The notes under the pieces are model-generated. The model was given only the letters and a program-made list of their open reading frames with translations, ran no database searches and was not told where the DNA came from. Both the position numbers and the translations under genes were made by a program. From the NCBI GenBank assembly GCA_037102815.1, contig BTPP01000001.1, positions 6,597,001 to 6,661,000 on the forward strand: a stretch of 64,000 nucleotides of DNA, in the 5' to 3' direction. The stretch comes from Neurospora intermedia (Eukaryota; Ascomycota; Sordariomycetes; Sordariales; Sordariaceae). Below, in pieces: positions 41,479-53,645 of the stretch. How positions within the stretch are numbered: position 1 is the stretch's first letter; every line of letters begins with the position of its first letter.

Positions 41479-42540
41479 CTAATATCGTCGATCCTCGAGT
41501 GGCACATTGGGACCATAGAATCCGCCTCCGTTTCCAAGACATGCCAGGCAGATACCTCCACCATACACTTGCGTGTGTCGTTGCCAACCGTGACCGTCGT
41601 CATTGATAACAGAGATGGTTTCCCGAGGAACCTGGATTTCGTCCTGGTACTGATTGCTGACCAACGCGCGATGTCCCATATGTCCCCCGACGAACTGGTA
41701 GTCTTGGGAAACTGGTGGAGGTGGCGCCGGCGTATGGCTGGATGGAAGAAATGATGAAGATGTTACAGTGGTTCCACTTGATAAAGAGGAGCTCTTGCTG
41801 GGTATAGGTATACCGACAGGCGCGCTCTTCGTGTATGATCCCCGACGCGGTATTGCCGTAGCCTCGGCAGGAGCATTTTCCCTCTGAGCAGTTGATATCC
41901 CGAACCCATCGATCCGACGGGATTGTGTATGCAGACGTTTTGTTCCCTTCCCCTCTTCCCTACTCGTTAAACCTGGGCTGGCTGTTCCATCGGTACTGGT
42001 GAAGGTCTTGGAAGGTGGCATATGTCCTTGAAGCTGATCGAGAGTAGAACTCGAACTTGAACTTGAGGATGACATGGGCTTCTGGCTGGTGCCACGTGAT
42101 GCCGTTGCTTCAGGATCACTTCGATGGCTGTGTTGATTGTTTTGATCGCCATCCATTGTCTGTGGATGCCCAGACGGGTGCGGGACTCTGGTGTATGTAC
42201 TTGAAAATGGATGTGAAAGTTTGTTCATCGAGGAGGGCGTGGCGTGGACTAGGTTTTGACTAAACCTCTTTGGATGTGATCCTTCCGTGAGCTCTGTCCT
42301 AAACAACTTTACACGACCCAATGACGCCTTGATTTCCTTGACCTCTGGTTGGCTCCCGAAATTCGCCGAACTGGATGTTGGTGATATTTGTCGGAGTGTG
42401 AAACACCAAATAGTGACAATGATCAGAGTGACAGCAATGCCCAAATATGCATGGACAGCAAAGAATCGCAGATGATGCTGATGCGCAGGACGTGGCTCCA
42501 ACTGCGCGCTACTACCAGCGGGGAGATTGATGGTGGGCAT
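41479..42540 (-). CDS. Single-TM protein with low-complexity domain, unknown function
   Basis: 353 aa from the ATG at 42538-42540 (MPTINLPAGSS); the frame upstream starts with GTG at 42606. One transmembrane helix (about residues 26-48, FAVHAYLGIAVTLIIVTIWC) follows a short N-terminus without a cleavable signal. Then comes a long Ser/Thr/Pro/His-rich stretch including SSSSSSSS, and a compact ordered C-terminus (RETISVINDDGHGWQRHTQV, YGGGICLACLGNGGGFYGPN, VPLEDRRY). The C-terminal block looks like the part under constraint. Topology: probably type II or III with the tail in one compartment. No enzymatic motif seen. No introns needed. Confidence 0.62.
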   Translation of the reverse strand: MPTINLPAGSSAQLEPRPAHQHHLRFFAVHAYLGIAVTLIIVTIWCFTLRQISPTSSSANFGSQPEVKEIKASLGRVKLFRTELTEGSHPKRFSQNLVHATPSSMNKLSHPFSSTYTRVPHPSGHPQTMDGDQNNQHSHRSDPEATASRGTSQKPMSSSSSSSSSTLDQLQGHMPPSKTFTSTDGTASPGLTSREEGKGTKRLHTQSRRIDGFGISTAQRENAPAEATAIPRRGSYTKSAPVGIPIPSKSSSLSSGTTVTSSSFLPSSHTPAPPPPVSQDYQFVGGHMGHRALVSNQYQDEIQVPRETISVINDDGHGWQRHTQVYGGGICLACLGNGGGFYGPNVPLEDRRY

Positions 42541-45500
42541 GCCTACAGTGTCTGTTATTGACAGACACTTCGAAGGATTACCCGATGTAAGCGCAGCTAT
42601 GCCCACTGTAGTTCAGACTCGGTGGTTGGCTAGCTGTCGTCTACCGCGAACGCGCCAGGTACATGTAAGACGTCCACTTAGCCTAGTTACCGCTGTTAGC
42701 AATCCATCTTGAGCTGGCCAAAGCCGTTTTGACAACCACGTACCTATTGGTGCGCTGTCCAAGTAGAGACTGCCACCTTCCTGACCCGGAACACCACAAC
42801 CTAGGTCCTCCTATACCCAGGATTACAGTAGATATCTTTGTGGGGACGAGCTGGAGGAATTCGAGAAAGACTGAGGCAATGACGTGTGCCTGTAGGACGA
42901 GACGGGCTTCCACTCATATCCAAAGCCCGTGCTGGAGCTCAAAGGCAGGCTGGAGAAGACTCGAAACGCACAGGATACCGAAAGATGAGGACTTGAAAAT
43001 GAAGTTGACGGGTGATCACGGCGTCTTATAAGGTTTGGCATGCTTGTGCTTGCCTCAGCCCTTTTCCTGGCGGACAGGGAATCCCATGCAAGTTTGCATC
43101 TGGGAGGAATGTCATGGAAAATGCGTGGAAATGTAACGCCAAAGGAAGACTGTCCGGAAAAAGAGTAATGTCTGAAGAGAAAACATGGGTCGGAAAACGA
43201 GGGGTATCTCATCTCAGCAGGGGCTGGATCGCACTAACGAAGAAGGGTTAATTAGGAATCGGAGGATGGTCAGCATCCTCGAGGTTCCTTGGATAGGACA
43301 AGGGTCGAAGCAACGGGCGGCCAAACTCAAACCTCCGATTTCGACCGTGTCTCGGGCTTTGGGCCAGTTGGTGCCCGGTCAAGGCGAAGAAACGTGCATA
43401 AGCTATCTGACTAGACGAGCAGACAGGCCATGATATGTCGACTAGCCGGTTTCTACAACTTTGTGGTACGCTGCAAGCAGGCGTCCATCTGTGATGGGCG
43501 GCAAACTGTCCCAGCCCTATCAGCCCTGTGTCGCTTGCTCAAGAGACGGATTAACTGTGACATAGATTAAGCACATGGGCTTCATGTGAACTATCCATGC
43601 AAGGGGATCCGAGGACGAAGTAGCGTGATTGGACCAGACCTTGCGATGTCAAAGTCCCGAGAGATGTGGTCCATCGTCATTCCAGCTTGTCTGGCATGTC
43701 CCATGCTTGATTGGTCCTGCTGTGGAGTTCAGCCCTAACGAATATGGGTGACAGCGGAAGCGACTCTATGCCGAGGCCAGACAGGGCTTGACGACCTGGG
43801 ACCGCTTGTGTTTCGCTTGACGAGAAGGCCCGGTGGCATAAACCTAATGCTGGTTTATTTGTTAGCTTGGTACTCCTGGCGCGCTGGACGAGATGTCCCA
43901 ACCCTCTCCAGGACTCAATGGCTAGGTACGAATCCGAAAGGCACCAATACGGTGTATTTGCATTCTGAGGGAACTTACTCATGGTATGAAAACGCCTCGG
44001 CAAGTTGATCCGAGGTCTCGAGCCAACCATGAAACCAGCATTGGACCGCATCAAAAGAATGCGGGGGTTTCAGTAGGTCGCCGATTGTCAAGCCTTGATG
44101 GCACGGTAACAGTGCGTGTTAGGCGACAGTTTGGTGTTGATGGAACCCACCGAACAGCAGTTCAGCTGCAGTGACAGTACAGCGCCTGAACATCACTGTG
44201 TCCAGTGCACCAATCCCCTGTCTTGGTAGCCCTATGGTCCGCCACAGACGTCTGTCTGCAGTAGCACCTTTGACACGCCCATTCAGTGTTCCCAGATCGG
44301 CATTGGTTGATGGATGTGTTGTCCGGTCGTGAGACCTTGATATCGACTGATGGGTACTTGGGCCGATTCGTCATGCCGACTCCGAAGCGCGTGGGTCACT
44401 GGGTCGGCGGCCGCACTAATGTACAACCAGTTTGTTGGTAAGCGACAGGGCACTACAGTAGACGCCAACCGATCTTTGCATACAGTGGATGTGGCAGGAT
44501 GGAGTAAGACGGGAGATTCGAGTACGACAGCCAGTGATGATGCATGGACTGTTTTTGGTCATGCAGCCCTGTGGTGCCTTGTTACCATCTGCGGTACGTG
44601 AAACGGCTCGGATGAAGTTCTGGGAGCGGTGGTTGGGTCGGGGGCCCTAAAAGGCGCTACATACACTACTACAACTCAACGAGACGTAACGCGAGGAGGC
44701 CGACTGGGTCATCGTTCGTACAGAATGCGAAAGTATCATCTTGGACAGGCGCGTGGCGGCTGATGGGAGCGCACCTCTGCTTGGAACTGAGGTCGTGGGT
44801 TCAGCTCGGATGGTCGTGTCTAGCAGGGCTGTGAAGAGGCATCTTTGCAATTACGACAATGGATTGGATGTTGAAGGGCCCAATGGAAAAGGAAAAGCGG
44901 ACGAAGGGCGTTTGGATCTGTCTGCCAAGATTGAAGTCGGGATCTTGGTTTCGGTGTTTCTGAGGCGGGATTCAAGTGGAAGGAAGCCATTGAACACCGA
45001 CTGCAGGCAGAAGTGAGAAGTGGAAAGAGTCCGACGTCGGTGGGGCCCAATCCAAAACGAAAAAGAGGGGCTCTTTCCCAACCTCAGTGGGGCTAATTAG
45101 CCCATGGATGCTCCTTCCTTCCTATGAGCCACCACCACACCCGGACACTCGTGATCATCGTGTTCAGTTGTTTCTCGTCAGGCGGCCGGCGGTGAGTTGG
45201 TCGAGTGGAGGTACCTGAGCCACATTGTTGCTCCTCCTCAAATTGGTATACAGAATGTAATTGATCAAGGTAGCTAGGTTAGGTAGCGTAGAGGAGACAG
45301 AAAATGAAAGGGCTGGGCTTGACCCTTCCGCTACTGAAAGAACCAACTTTCAGCTGCTTTGATGAGGCTCAGAGAGGGCTTTCGTCAATCACATGTCGTA
45401 TTTCATCTTGAAGCTGATCTTGGTTTAAGAAGGACGGCCCCCACCGGCATTTTCAGGTACCATGCTTCCGCGTGTCAGTGGTGTAGATCTCCTTTCAGGT

Positions 45501-46712
45501 CGGAAGTATCCGTGGGAGGCCTTTGACTTGGCAGCTGAATAACGTATTCCAGCCGCACAATCTGGCAGCAAAAGTCGCCACCGTAGAGTATCTTTGAACA
45601 TCAAACAAGCGGTCGGACGTTACTTTGAACAACAAGAACGATCGGGAGATAGATGCACAGCGAATGTTTGCTGTGGTCATCATGAGCTGGTGGTTCGTCT
45701 CTTGGGTTGGTAAGGTAAGGTGGTGGTGGTGCCTGCTTTGCTTTTTTTTGCGGGTTAAAAGCGCCCCCCGCAACGAGCAATGTGCCCCACCCACATTGCG
45801 CCATTCCGCCTGCAGCCCTCCCAGGCACTCCTTCCATCTCAAACAGCTTAGGTGCAAGTGTCCAAAATCTTAACATCTTCTTACCAATCATTCAGCTTCA
45901 ATTATTCTAATCAACCGATGTCACTAGAATGGTACCTTTGCCGCTGCTTGCTGGAGTCACATTTCAATTCATAAGTTCAGTGACAGTTCACCACCCGACA
46001 CCGAGACCCCGCGGCACCCGAGCCAACAACAGCGGGAACATCATGATGTATCAGATGCTGACCTTGGCGCTCGTCTATGTCGCTTACCCTGCAGACGGAC
46101 GGGTCGCTTTGGGCGGGTACGAATCCTGATTTTACCTACCCGTGTCCCCTTTTTTCCTTTCTTTTCGTGGTTCCGACGGTCCGAGATTTGGCAACGGCTC
46201 GACACCCTCTTCGCCATCCTTCAGCCCTATGAGACACGTCTTGACAACATCCGTGCCTGATTCCTTGTTTGGTACCTTGATATCATTGGATCCTGAGTAT
46301 TGTTGTATTCTTCTTGCGATGCCTTCAAACACTCCTCTCTCCCCAGTTCCAAACCCGTGACCGCGATTTGCTGCGACACATGTTCGCCGTCGCGAGGGAC
46401 CAAAAGCCGACCCGTCACCCAAAGTCCAGCTTGACCAGGATCCAGTAACGTGAATGTCCCACAAATTGCTGACGTTGAAAATTTTGGCCCAAATGACGGA
46501 CTGAGAATGATGTCGTTGCCTGCTGACCCTTCGACAGTTCTTCCAGTCTACCACAGTGGGGTATCCACAGAGTTACAGGGCCCGTCCCCGCCATAGGTAT
46601 CCAGGGTCACTTCCACGGATCCTCGTCCAACACCAAATCTCCTTTCTGCGAATGCCCACGTAACCATGCAAGCATCTTCACTACTCAACCTCCACCGAGA
46701 CACGCAATACAG
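42541..46712. other. Gene-poor region
   Basis: More than 4 kb with only short or GTG/TTG-started frames on both strands and no recognisable domain. I see no transposase relics. Confidence 0.45.
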
Positions 46713-46774
46713 TACGTCAGGTTCTTTGAACTAAAAATGGATAACTGAATCAAACTAACTCTGATATCTGTTAG
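46713..46774 (+). other. Predicted intron of an unassigned transcript
   Basis: 62 nt with donor CA/GTACGT, branch ACTAAC and acceptor GTTAG, a full fungal splice pattern. Downstream, a 64-aa frame starts with ATG at 46824 (MEAALDDADIEASPPPLQRA) and is open back through the acceptor. The product is uncertain: small protein with a 5'-UTR intron, or non-coding RNA. Confidence 0.35.
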
Positions 46775-46823
46775 GGACACCGCTCCCACTTCGATACCTC
46801 GCCTCCAAGCCACATCCCGCTGC

Positions 46824-47018
46824 ATGGAAGCGGCGCTTGACGATGCGGATATAGAGGCATCCCCGCCGCCGTTGCAACGTGCTGTTCAACGCTCATATAC
46901 TGTATCCTTCCCGATTCGGCATTCCAAATCCGAATTGGCGGGTTCCCATTGGTCAAATCCAAGCATTTCGTACCCAACCGAAACGCTTGGAGCATGGCAA
47001 GGCACAACAGCGCTGTAG
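46824..47018 (+). CDS. Possible 64-aa protein of spliced transcript
   Basis: The ATG lies 50 nt after the predicted 3' splice site. Frame: acidic start, then PPPLQRAVQRSYTVSFPIRH and a Ser/Trp-containing end. No domain. Supported mainly by the good intron just upstream. Confidence 0.28.
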   Translation: MEAALDDADIEASPPPLQRAVQRSYTVSFPIRHSKSELAGSHWSNPSISYPTETLGAWQGTTAL

Positions 47019-49760
47019 ACCATGAATTCAGCGGCTTCTGGCAAGATGGACGCAACAACGACAACAATACCAAGCCGCGGACCACATACATGGCTGGGGG
47101 AACTGTTGATATGACTTAATACTGGAGACAAGCCATGACAGGGTAGGATACGATACCAGCGTGGGATTTCTCACGGGAAAGTCAGGTCAGTACGTACCTT
47201 GACCGACAACTTGCCCAGCTGAGTTCAGCTGGGGGCAACATGAGGCTGGAGTTGGCCTCCAGCTCATGTACACTTTCACGGGACATTGAGGCTGCGCAGC
47301 CAGAGATTGCGTATACCATCATATTGCCTAGAAGTATTCTCTGACCACTGGGCAGCAGGGAAGTGGAATTGACAACACGAACAATGTCCATCAACACGAA
47401 CCATTGCGTTCTGATTGTCCTGCTACAATGGCGATCTGGCAGAGCCGCATACTTCTTGTCCCTGTCGAGCTACACAACAACCGGCAGCTCAGTCAGCGAT
47501 GACTATGCCCACTCCGCCCCGCCGCAATGTGGCTCAGAATAAGAACCTGCTCTCGTCATCGGGATACGGTTCAGCTACCCTCCGACCGCCGGTCTACGTT
47601 CATCATATTCTCCGAACCGTATCTCCAACAAATGGCGCCCAATAGCCTTACCCAAGAATCCGTATTTGAGGTGTGGTTACTTCATTTGCTTTTAATGAGC
47701 CTCAGAGCGGTCAAGCAATGTCTTCGGCTTTCTTCAAGATGAAGCATCTCTTACAGGGCAGGTCCTCGACGTTACGACAACCCATCCCATCGTCACAGAC
47801 ATTCTAGCCATGCATGAAGTTCCAACACGACCAAAGTAGCATCTATTCTTCACAAACTCGAGTGCCGAGTCCTGATAATGCATAACCAGCTGTTACAGTG
47901 TCGGATGGGTATCCGTGGTACTAGGAATGGAACCCACACCATCATGCTCATGGGGCTCGAGGCAGCTTGGATCAGATCCCTTGAATATGCGCTTCTCTTC
48001 TCTGCGTGGTCGGAAAACGAACTCATAGTCGAGCTTCGCACTTCCTCGTCTGGTAGCCAGTGGTTCCGTCGAATAGTTAACGAGTTGCGTCCATTATCAT
48101 GACCCAGCCACCCGTGACGAATGAACCCCAATCTTCGTCTCGCTCATAAGACCTTCACCCGCCCCTTTCACATTGACTACACCTAACCCAAGAAAGTCCG
48201 CACATTGGTACCCTTTGGGCATCACTCGCCTCACATTCGGGTAGCACTAGAGATTACCCAAATGTTCAAGTACGGCACGGTGGTTAGTACTCCGGCGGCT
48301 ATGTAACTATGCGGCGCCAGGTCTCCGATTGCGGCCGCTTGATCCCGGGACCGAGTGCACTCTTACCACATAGACCCGCACATGTGTTTTAACAGCTCAA
48401 GCAAGCGCTTACACAGAGGTAGGTTTTGGCAGATGGATGGGTATAAGGCTCTGGCTCTGATACTCTGGCGTAGCTTGATTTCTAAGCATTGATTGACACT
48501 CATCCGGCGTACAGACTTCACCTGACATGCTCCTTTTTTGCATTACTATCATGAATGACTAAACAACGGATGATAAGCATGGCAAGTCTTAGCGTCGAGT
48601 CAGCAAAAGCTTGACCATGTGTGTGATCAGTGATCTCGATGAGTGACTGATCACTGAATGAGAAGGGCGATGAAAGATATTGAGGTGATAGGTTGAAATC
48701 CGCTTCTTGGGCTCTGGGCTTACAATGTCATGCTGTTTACAGCCAGCCTCACGGTTCCGGCCATGGAAGTCGGGCATCAAATGGATCTCAAGTGGGATCT
48801 TGGTCTCAGCCAGTGCTGACCTAGAGTTCTCGAGCGATACTTCCTGATTCGGTCAGCATTGCGGTGCTATCCAGATCAAGGATTGGAGGACAAAGGCTAC
48901 CTATACGACTAACTGGGCAGCTCATTGGGCGTGTCATGTACCCGGCTTAAACGTCCACTTCGTGGTTGGCTATCGGTAAGTATACGCGGATCATTATAAA
49001 CATATGGTTGTTGTGAAAGGATATGTTGCCTGTCGAACAATCGAGAGGACAGTATCTACCTATCTCCCAAATGACTTCAAGGACGTCAGGCTCCTTCCAT
49101 TCATTATTCTCTTATCCGTACGCGTCGAACCCTTCTATAATGTTTTCACATCAAAAGTGGCCGTCAGATAATCGGAGTGAAAGCTGACATCACTCGAGGT
49201 GGTTGTTATTCGCACCAAGCGCTCGACAGCCCTCGCGTTTTTTTCAGCATGCTATTACGATAAATGATGATAAAGTAGTAGAAGAGCGTCACCATTGCCG
49301 GGCTTCTTCACTTTAGCTTACAGCACCCTCCACAACGTTCTCTCTCTTCTTAGTCCAGTTCAGTTTGTCCTTGTCTCTTTTCCTGCTTCTCCTTCTTTAC
49401 TTCTTTACAAACTTCCCACCCGGGATTATTAGACCACCACCAACAAACTAGCTCTATCCCATCCTAACAAAAGTCCAAGAAAAATCTCTTGGTTTGGTGC
49501 CAAAAGGACCTAGGATATCTTGTCCCCGACAAGAATTCTCGAGTGTCGTCCAGGTAATACCGATATCCCTCGTAAATCGGGACTTTCTACGCACTTCGCG
49601 CATTTTCAAATTCAAAGGTAGCTACAAGTATTTTGAGCGCAACGCAAACAAAGTCAATGGTCTCATTACTTCCTATCTCCCTACAACACATCTCAGACCT
49701 AACCATCGACCGCCTACCTACTTTCCAGCCTTCGCAAAATTCCCTACCTACTCTCAACCA
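47019..49760. other. Gene-poor region
   Basis: Nothing supportable on either strand. An 8-bp inverted repeat TGATCAGT / ACTGATCA near 48.63 kb is the only structure noted. Confidence 0.45.
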
Positions 49761-50033
49761 TTACTTGTTTTTGACCCACACTCTTCTGAACCGATCAAAC
49801 ACCCAAACTCGATTATCTCTACATGACTTGCACGGGATGGACGCAGAGTTACGCCGCGGAAGAAGGCCATGTGGCGTCGCACCCGACAGGGATATACGGG
49901 CGTTGGGAGTGTGGGAGGTAGAGGTAGGGATTTGGCTGCTTGTGGTGCTGCTTCTAATGAAAGTGTGTCCGCAGAGGAAAGTGATGGTGACTTGACGAAT
50001 GGGGATAGCGTTTGGGGCGGCGTTGGTGGACAT
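49761..50033 (-). CDS. Small Cys/His protein (TFxCGH...CxxC)
   Basis: 90 aa from the ATG at 50031-50033 (context AAAAATGTCC, MSTNAAPNAIPIRQ); the longer frame to 50207 reads like leader. Motif VTITFLCGHTF at residues 15-25 and CKSC about residues 69-72, with a Trp/Arg end (VWVFDRFRRVWVKNK). The CGH plus CxxC pairing would allow one zinc ion. The same pattern occurs in the protein at 51919-52380, in the same orientation 2 kb away, so they may be distant duplicates. No family name recognised; a cytosolic zinc-ribbon-like protein is the best guess. Confidence 0.5.
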   Translation of the reverse strand: MSTNAAPNAIPIRQVTITFLCGHTFIRSSTTSSQIPTSTSHTPNARISLSGATPHGLLPRRNSASIPCKSCRDNRVWVFDRFRRVWVKNK

Positions 50034-51520
50034 TTTTGTAGACTTGTGGTAGGAATTCCGGGGAAGGCTGAAGTTTGAGAAGGAGTGCGAAGACAGACAA
50101 ATAGTAGGTAGAACAGGACTGGGAAGGGGGGAATTCTTGAGGCTTTGTACTCGAGTTCGTGGGAATAAATGATTGTGTGTGGATGGAGAAAAGGGCGTGT
50201 GATGCATCGTCGACTCTAGAAACTGGAGTGATTAACGGTAGGTATTTTCGCCACACGAACAATCTCAAGAGTTGGTAGGATATGAGATTGGGATGATGAT
50301 CCGGAGGGGGAAGACTGCGAAACAACATGGAATACCGAATGCAATGGCAATCCAGTTCCCCATCCGGTCCTCTGTTGAATCACAGGGCACCGCAACGAAC
50401 ACTCCGAGGCCAACTCTCACAGCCCAGGCGCAGTTGGAGGGGGCTCCGAAGCTAATAACGGAGACAGCAGTCACCGATACGGACGGTATATGTTAGGTGG
50501 GGCAGAGATTGACAAGTCGCAGTCGGCAGAGGGTAAACTTCAGTTTTGGGCTTGAGGTCATCACCGTATCACGAGACTGTGGCTTGAGCTCATCGCAGGA
50601 GTCTAACTGTACAATGAACCATAGAATTCAAGAGATTTAGACACTATAACTTTCTTCACCTTTCCATTACTTTGTCATTGAAAGGGGTCTATCTGTGACG
50701 CATACGCTGTGGCTGAGGGAGTGTTCACCTTACGATTAGGCACAGAACAACCTTCAGCCAGCTGAATCATTCAGCTAATAGTGAAATTGAGATTGAATGT
50801 GAAGGCTGGAAGGTTGAAGATACATCACTGTATCTCTACGTGGCAGGGTTGGGCCGTGTCTGGAACCAATTGTCCAGGTCTGAGGCAGTGAACAACCGAT
50901 TGTAGCGGCCTAGACTCTTGACCGCTGAACTCCAAGTGTATTTCTACCTTTTTGCCTCCGACTCCAGTCACTTGTAGTTGTAGGCACGGATAATAAGAAG
51001 GGCGAAGTTGGAAATCCGTGCCCTAGCTGCACCAAGGCAACCTAGTTAGAGGTAATTTGCCCCTCGGAAAGTGCGGTGATTACCTCGTAGTAGAACATGC
51101 GTGATGGTGGGTGACGACTGGGACAGTATTTCGCACCTTCTTTCTTCTGCCTCTGATCTTTCCGATCTTGCGCTTTCTCCCTCCTACCTGTTCCTTCCTT
51201 ATTGTCTCATGCACCCTTCATTTCTCTTCTTTGTTGAAAAAGTCCACAGGATTTGTTTTCTCATCTACTGCACGATTGAAAGCATTCCTCCGATTAGCTC
51301 ATCGCCATTAAAGCAACATTTCCAGCGCCCGTCACTCCACCAACATTCAGAGATGGAACTTCTTGTTCTCACGGATATTTGTCACATTTTAACCATCCCC
51401 TAGCCTCTACTGCTCCTTGGCAACAAAACCCGTCGACCCAGCTCTCTCGACTCTCGCTATCTACCTCTACGCTCCTCGGTTCATACGTTTACTTTGCACT
51501 GCTGGTAGTAAAAGGCCCTA
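50034..51520. other. Intergenic, no supported gene
   Basis: Short frames on both strands; none with start context, domain or intron support. Confidence 0.4.
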
Positions 51521-51790
51521 CTACTCCGACTCATCCTTCACCCTCACCTTTTTCTTCACCTCCTCCTTCACCCTCTCCTTCTTCACCTCCTCCTTCACCT
51601 CCTCTTTAGAGACCCCCTCTTTCACCCCCTCCAGCACCATCGCCAAATCCTGATCCAAGATTTCCTTCGTCTCTTCCATCATATCGTGCATCTCCCTCCG
51701 CAATACCCGATTCACTTCAGCATAAGTAATCCTCCATGCCTCCCTCTTCACTTCCTCCTCCGTGATGTCCTGATACGTTTTTCTTTTCAT
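51521..51790 (-). CDS. Coiled-coil ORF, apparently frame-broken upstream
   Basis: 89 aa from ATG: MKRKTYQDITEEEVKREAWR, then ITYAEVNRVLRREMHDMMEE, then imperfect K/E repeats (SKEEVKEEVKKERVKEEVKK). It is predicted to be all-helical. The frame is open upstream of this ATG for at least another 40 codons into the end of the next gene (51919-52380), in a different phase and with plausible coding sequence. A G7 run (near 51868-51877) lies between. Either an independent gene, or the 3' part of a longer gene shifted out of frame. No known function. Confidence 0.4.
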   Translation of the reverse strand: MKRKTYQDITEEEVKREAWRITYAEVNRVLRREMHDMMEETKEILDQDLAMVLEGVKEGVSKEEVKEEVKKERVKEEVKKKVRVKDESE

Positions 51791-51918
51791 CAGGTCCTTG
51801 AGTTCCTTTCTAATATGACCTGCACGTCGCCTCGTATATCCTCTTTGATGTCGTTGTTTGCTTCCGCCCCCCCGGAATTTGTATGAGGCCGTCTTCGTTC
51901 TGTACGATTTCTCTCCCT

Positions 51919-52380
51919 CTACTCTTGCTTTAGTCTCTGTTGTAAATTAGCCTTAAGGGTACCTCTAGGAGGGCGTTCTGGTGCCGGTCCTGGTGGTAGT
52001 TCTGATATTAGTACTCGTTCTGGCATTCTATAACCCTTATCCGTCACGGATTCTGGTGCCTCTAGAGGTACTCGCAATGAGGAGTCAGAATCCTGTCCCA
52101 CTATATTCAGTATATTGTCATTCCCATCCCGCCGTACCCAATGATGAACCGGACCACCTGGTGTACGATCCCGCTCGGGTTCATACATGTAGATTCCCTG
52201 ACGGATGCACTGCTCGCAAGGGAAGGGTACCTGTATAAAAGTGTTGGGACGATAGATGCATGAATACACAGGCCGGCAGTCGACGAATGGACATACGTTG
52301 GCATAAGGAGTTGGCTGGGGATACTCGTGATAGTGACCGCATCTGAAGGTGATGTTGCCTTCAAGCATTATTAGGCACAT
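51919..52380 (-). CDS. Cys/His-rich protein (ITFRCGH...CxxC)
   Basis: 153 aa from the ATG at 52378-52380 (MCLIMLEGNITFRCGHYHEY); the frame upstream begins with TTG. Cys/His ligands: RCGHYHEY, CPFVDC, YSC and PCEQC in the first 70 residues, enough for one or two zinc ions; this resembles a degenerate zinc ribbon or RING-like fold. The C-terminal half is Pro/Arg-rich and likely disordered. A leader intron is predicted at 52476-52535 (donor GTAAGT, branch CTAAC, acceptor ATAG), which supports this being transcribed. Shares the TFxCGH start with 49761-50033. Function unknown. Confidence 0.55.
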   Translation of the reverse strand: MCLIMLEGNITFRCGHYHEYPQPTPYANVCPFVDCRPVYSCIYRPNTFIQVPFPCEQCIRQGIYMYEPERDRTPGGPVHHWVRRDGNDNILNIVGQDSDSSLRVPLEAPESVTDKGYRMPERVLISELPPGPAPERPPRGTLKANLQQRLKQE

Positions 52381-52475
52381 GATAGCGGTTGTTGGCAATG
52401 CTGCGTTGAGGGTTATTTGGAGATTGAGGTGAGCGGTTTTCAGTTTATCTGGCAGTCCTGGAGCGCTCAATGGAC

Positions 52476-52535
52476 CTATTATTTGTTAGAGGTAGTTTGA
52501 GGATGTCGCGAGCAGTTCGCAGTTGGATAACTTAC
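52476..52535 (-). other. Predicted 5'-UTR intron
   Basis: 60 nt with donor CT/GTAAGT, branch CTCTAAC and acceptor AATAG, upstream of the 153-aa Cys/His protein. Joining the exons gives no new in-frame ATG, so it belongs to the leader. Confidence 0.5.
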
Positions 52536-53540
52536 AGAAAATGAAGCTGTTGCGAAACGACTATGCCATATGGCTGAGATGATGGCTATATACACGAGAC
52601 ATACTGATCTGACATACAAGGGAAACCGTTCTTCTTTTCGAGGACAGTCCAGACACTAAGGTGCCTTATAGCGATCTTTGTAGAGGTTCTTATTTGCCTA
52701 CCTATGTTCGTTATAATGCAGCTTAAACGCTCGGTCACTCTGGAAGAAACTGTGGGTGCCCGATTTCCAGAATTCTTCGATGTACTTGCGCTGGAATCCA
52801 GAACCGCCCACAGCACTTAACACCAACGGAAGACAAACAACAACCCATGTCTCACATCCACGTTATCGAGTTCATCCATCATTCCATTTCGTGGAAACAG
52901 ACATCCACCGCAAAAATGAGTCTTGTATCCACGTGGTGTCCCAAAACACATGGTTTCTTTGTCCCATGTCTTACCTTCCGAATGAGCTGTCATTTGGAAC
53001 TATTCTAGAAGGTCTCTCCTTTCCGAATTGTGATGTCTCGTGCTTGGCTTTGAATTCTTTCTTTCATTCAGATCACGCAGCTTTCCAGTCGTGAGAAGAA
53101 TCATCAATGGTTTGGAAACGACTTGCAGTCATTGTTGACATGGACCGGAGACCCCGAAGACCCGTGCTTGAAATGGAACATGCACATGGACCCTTTCCCG
53201 GCTTGAGTCCCGGTAGTCCGCGGATTTACCTCGCCAAAGGAGATCTTTATAAGACCCTCCCGTTGTCTTTTGTCATGTCAATGGTTTCTTGCGATCCAGT
53301 GTTCCAGTCCAGCTCAGTGCGATTCCTTTCTCTGCTTTCTCTCCTTGCTGGCGTTCCTTTCTACAGTCTTCAGACTTTGTCTCTTATTTTTCCAGGCTTT
53401 GATCCTTCCTCTCTCCTCTTGATCGACCCCATTTAATACCACAACCGCCGGTCGGTTCCTTCCTTCCTTTTGGCCAACCAAAGCACCATACTTGACACCA
53501 AAGCAACAGTTTTATCGACTACACTGCAATCGTCAGCAAA
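52536..53540. other. Intergenic, no supported gene
   Basis: A 112-codon plus frame (52756-53094) has no recognisable content beyond MSYLPNELSFGTIL, which looks slightly F-box-like but is isolated. Confidence 0.35.
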
Positions 53541-53645
53541 ATGCAGACTACCAAGACCATGTCCATCATCGTCTGCCGCAACGAGAAGCGCGGCGCATAC
53601 GAGAAACCACCGGGCCCGAAGCCTGTTGGTCCTAGTAAGCCTTAG
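53541..53645 (+). CDS. Possible 34-aa microprotein or first exon
   Basis: ATG in AAAATGCAG context. Frame: MQTTKTMSIIVCRNEKRGAY, then EKPPGPKPVGPSKP, stop. A strong GTAAGC donor lies at 53635, just before the stop, and GCTAAC...GTCAG follows near 53741-53758. Splicing would instead add about 33 residues. Neither version has a recognisable family. Confidence 0.3.
   Translation: MQTTKTMSIIVCRNEKRGAYEKPPGPKPVGPSKP

Noticed and set aside
46132-46554. 140-codon minus-strand ORF
   Set aside because: Begins with GTG, and no fungal family features seen.
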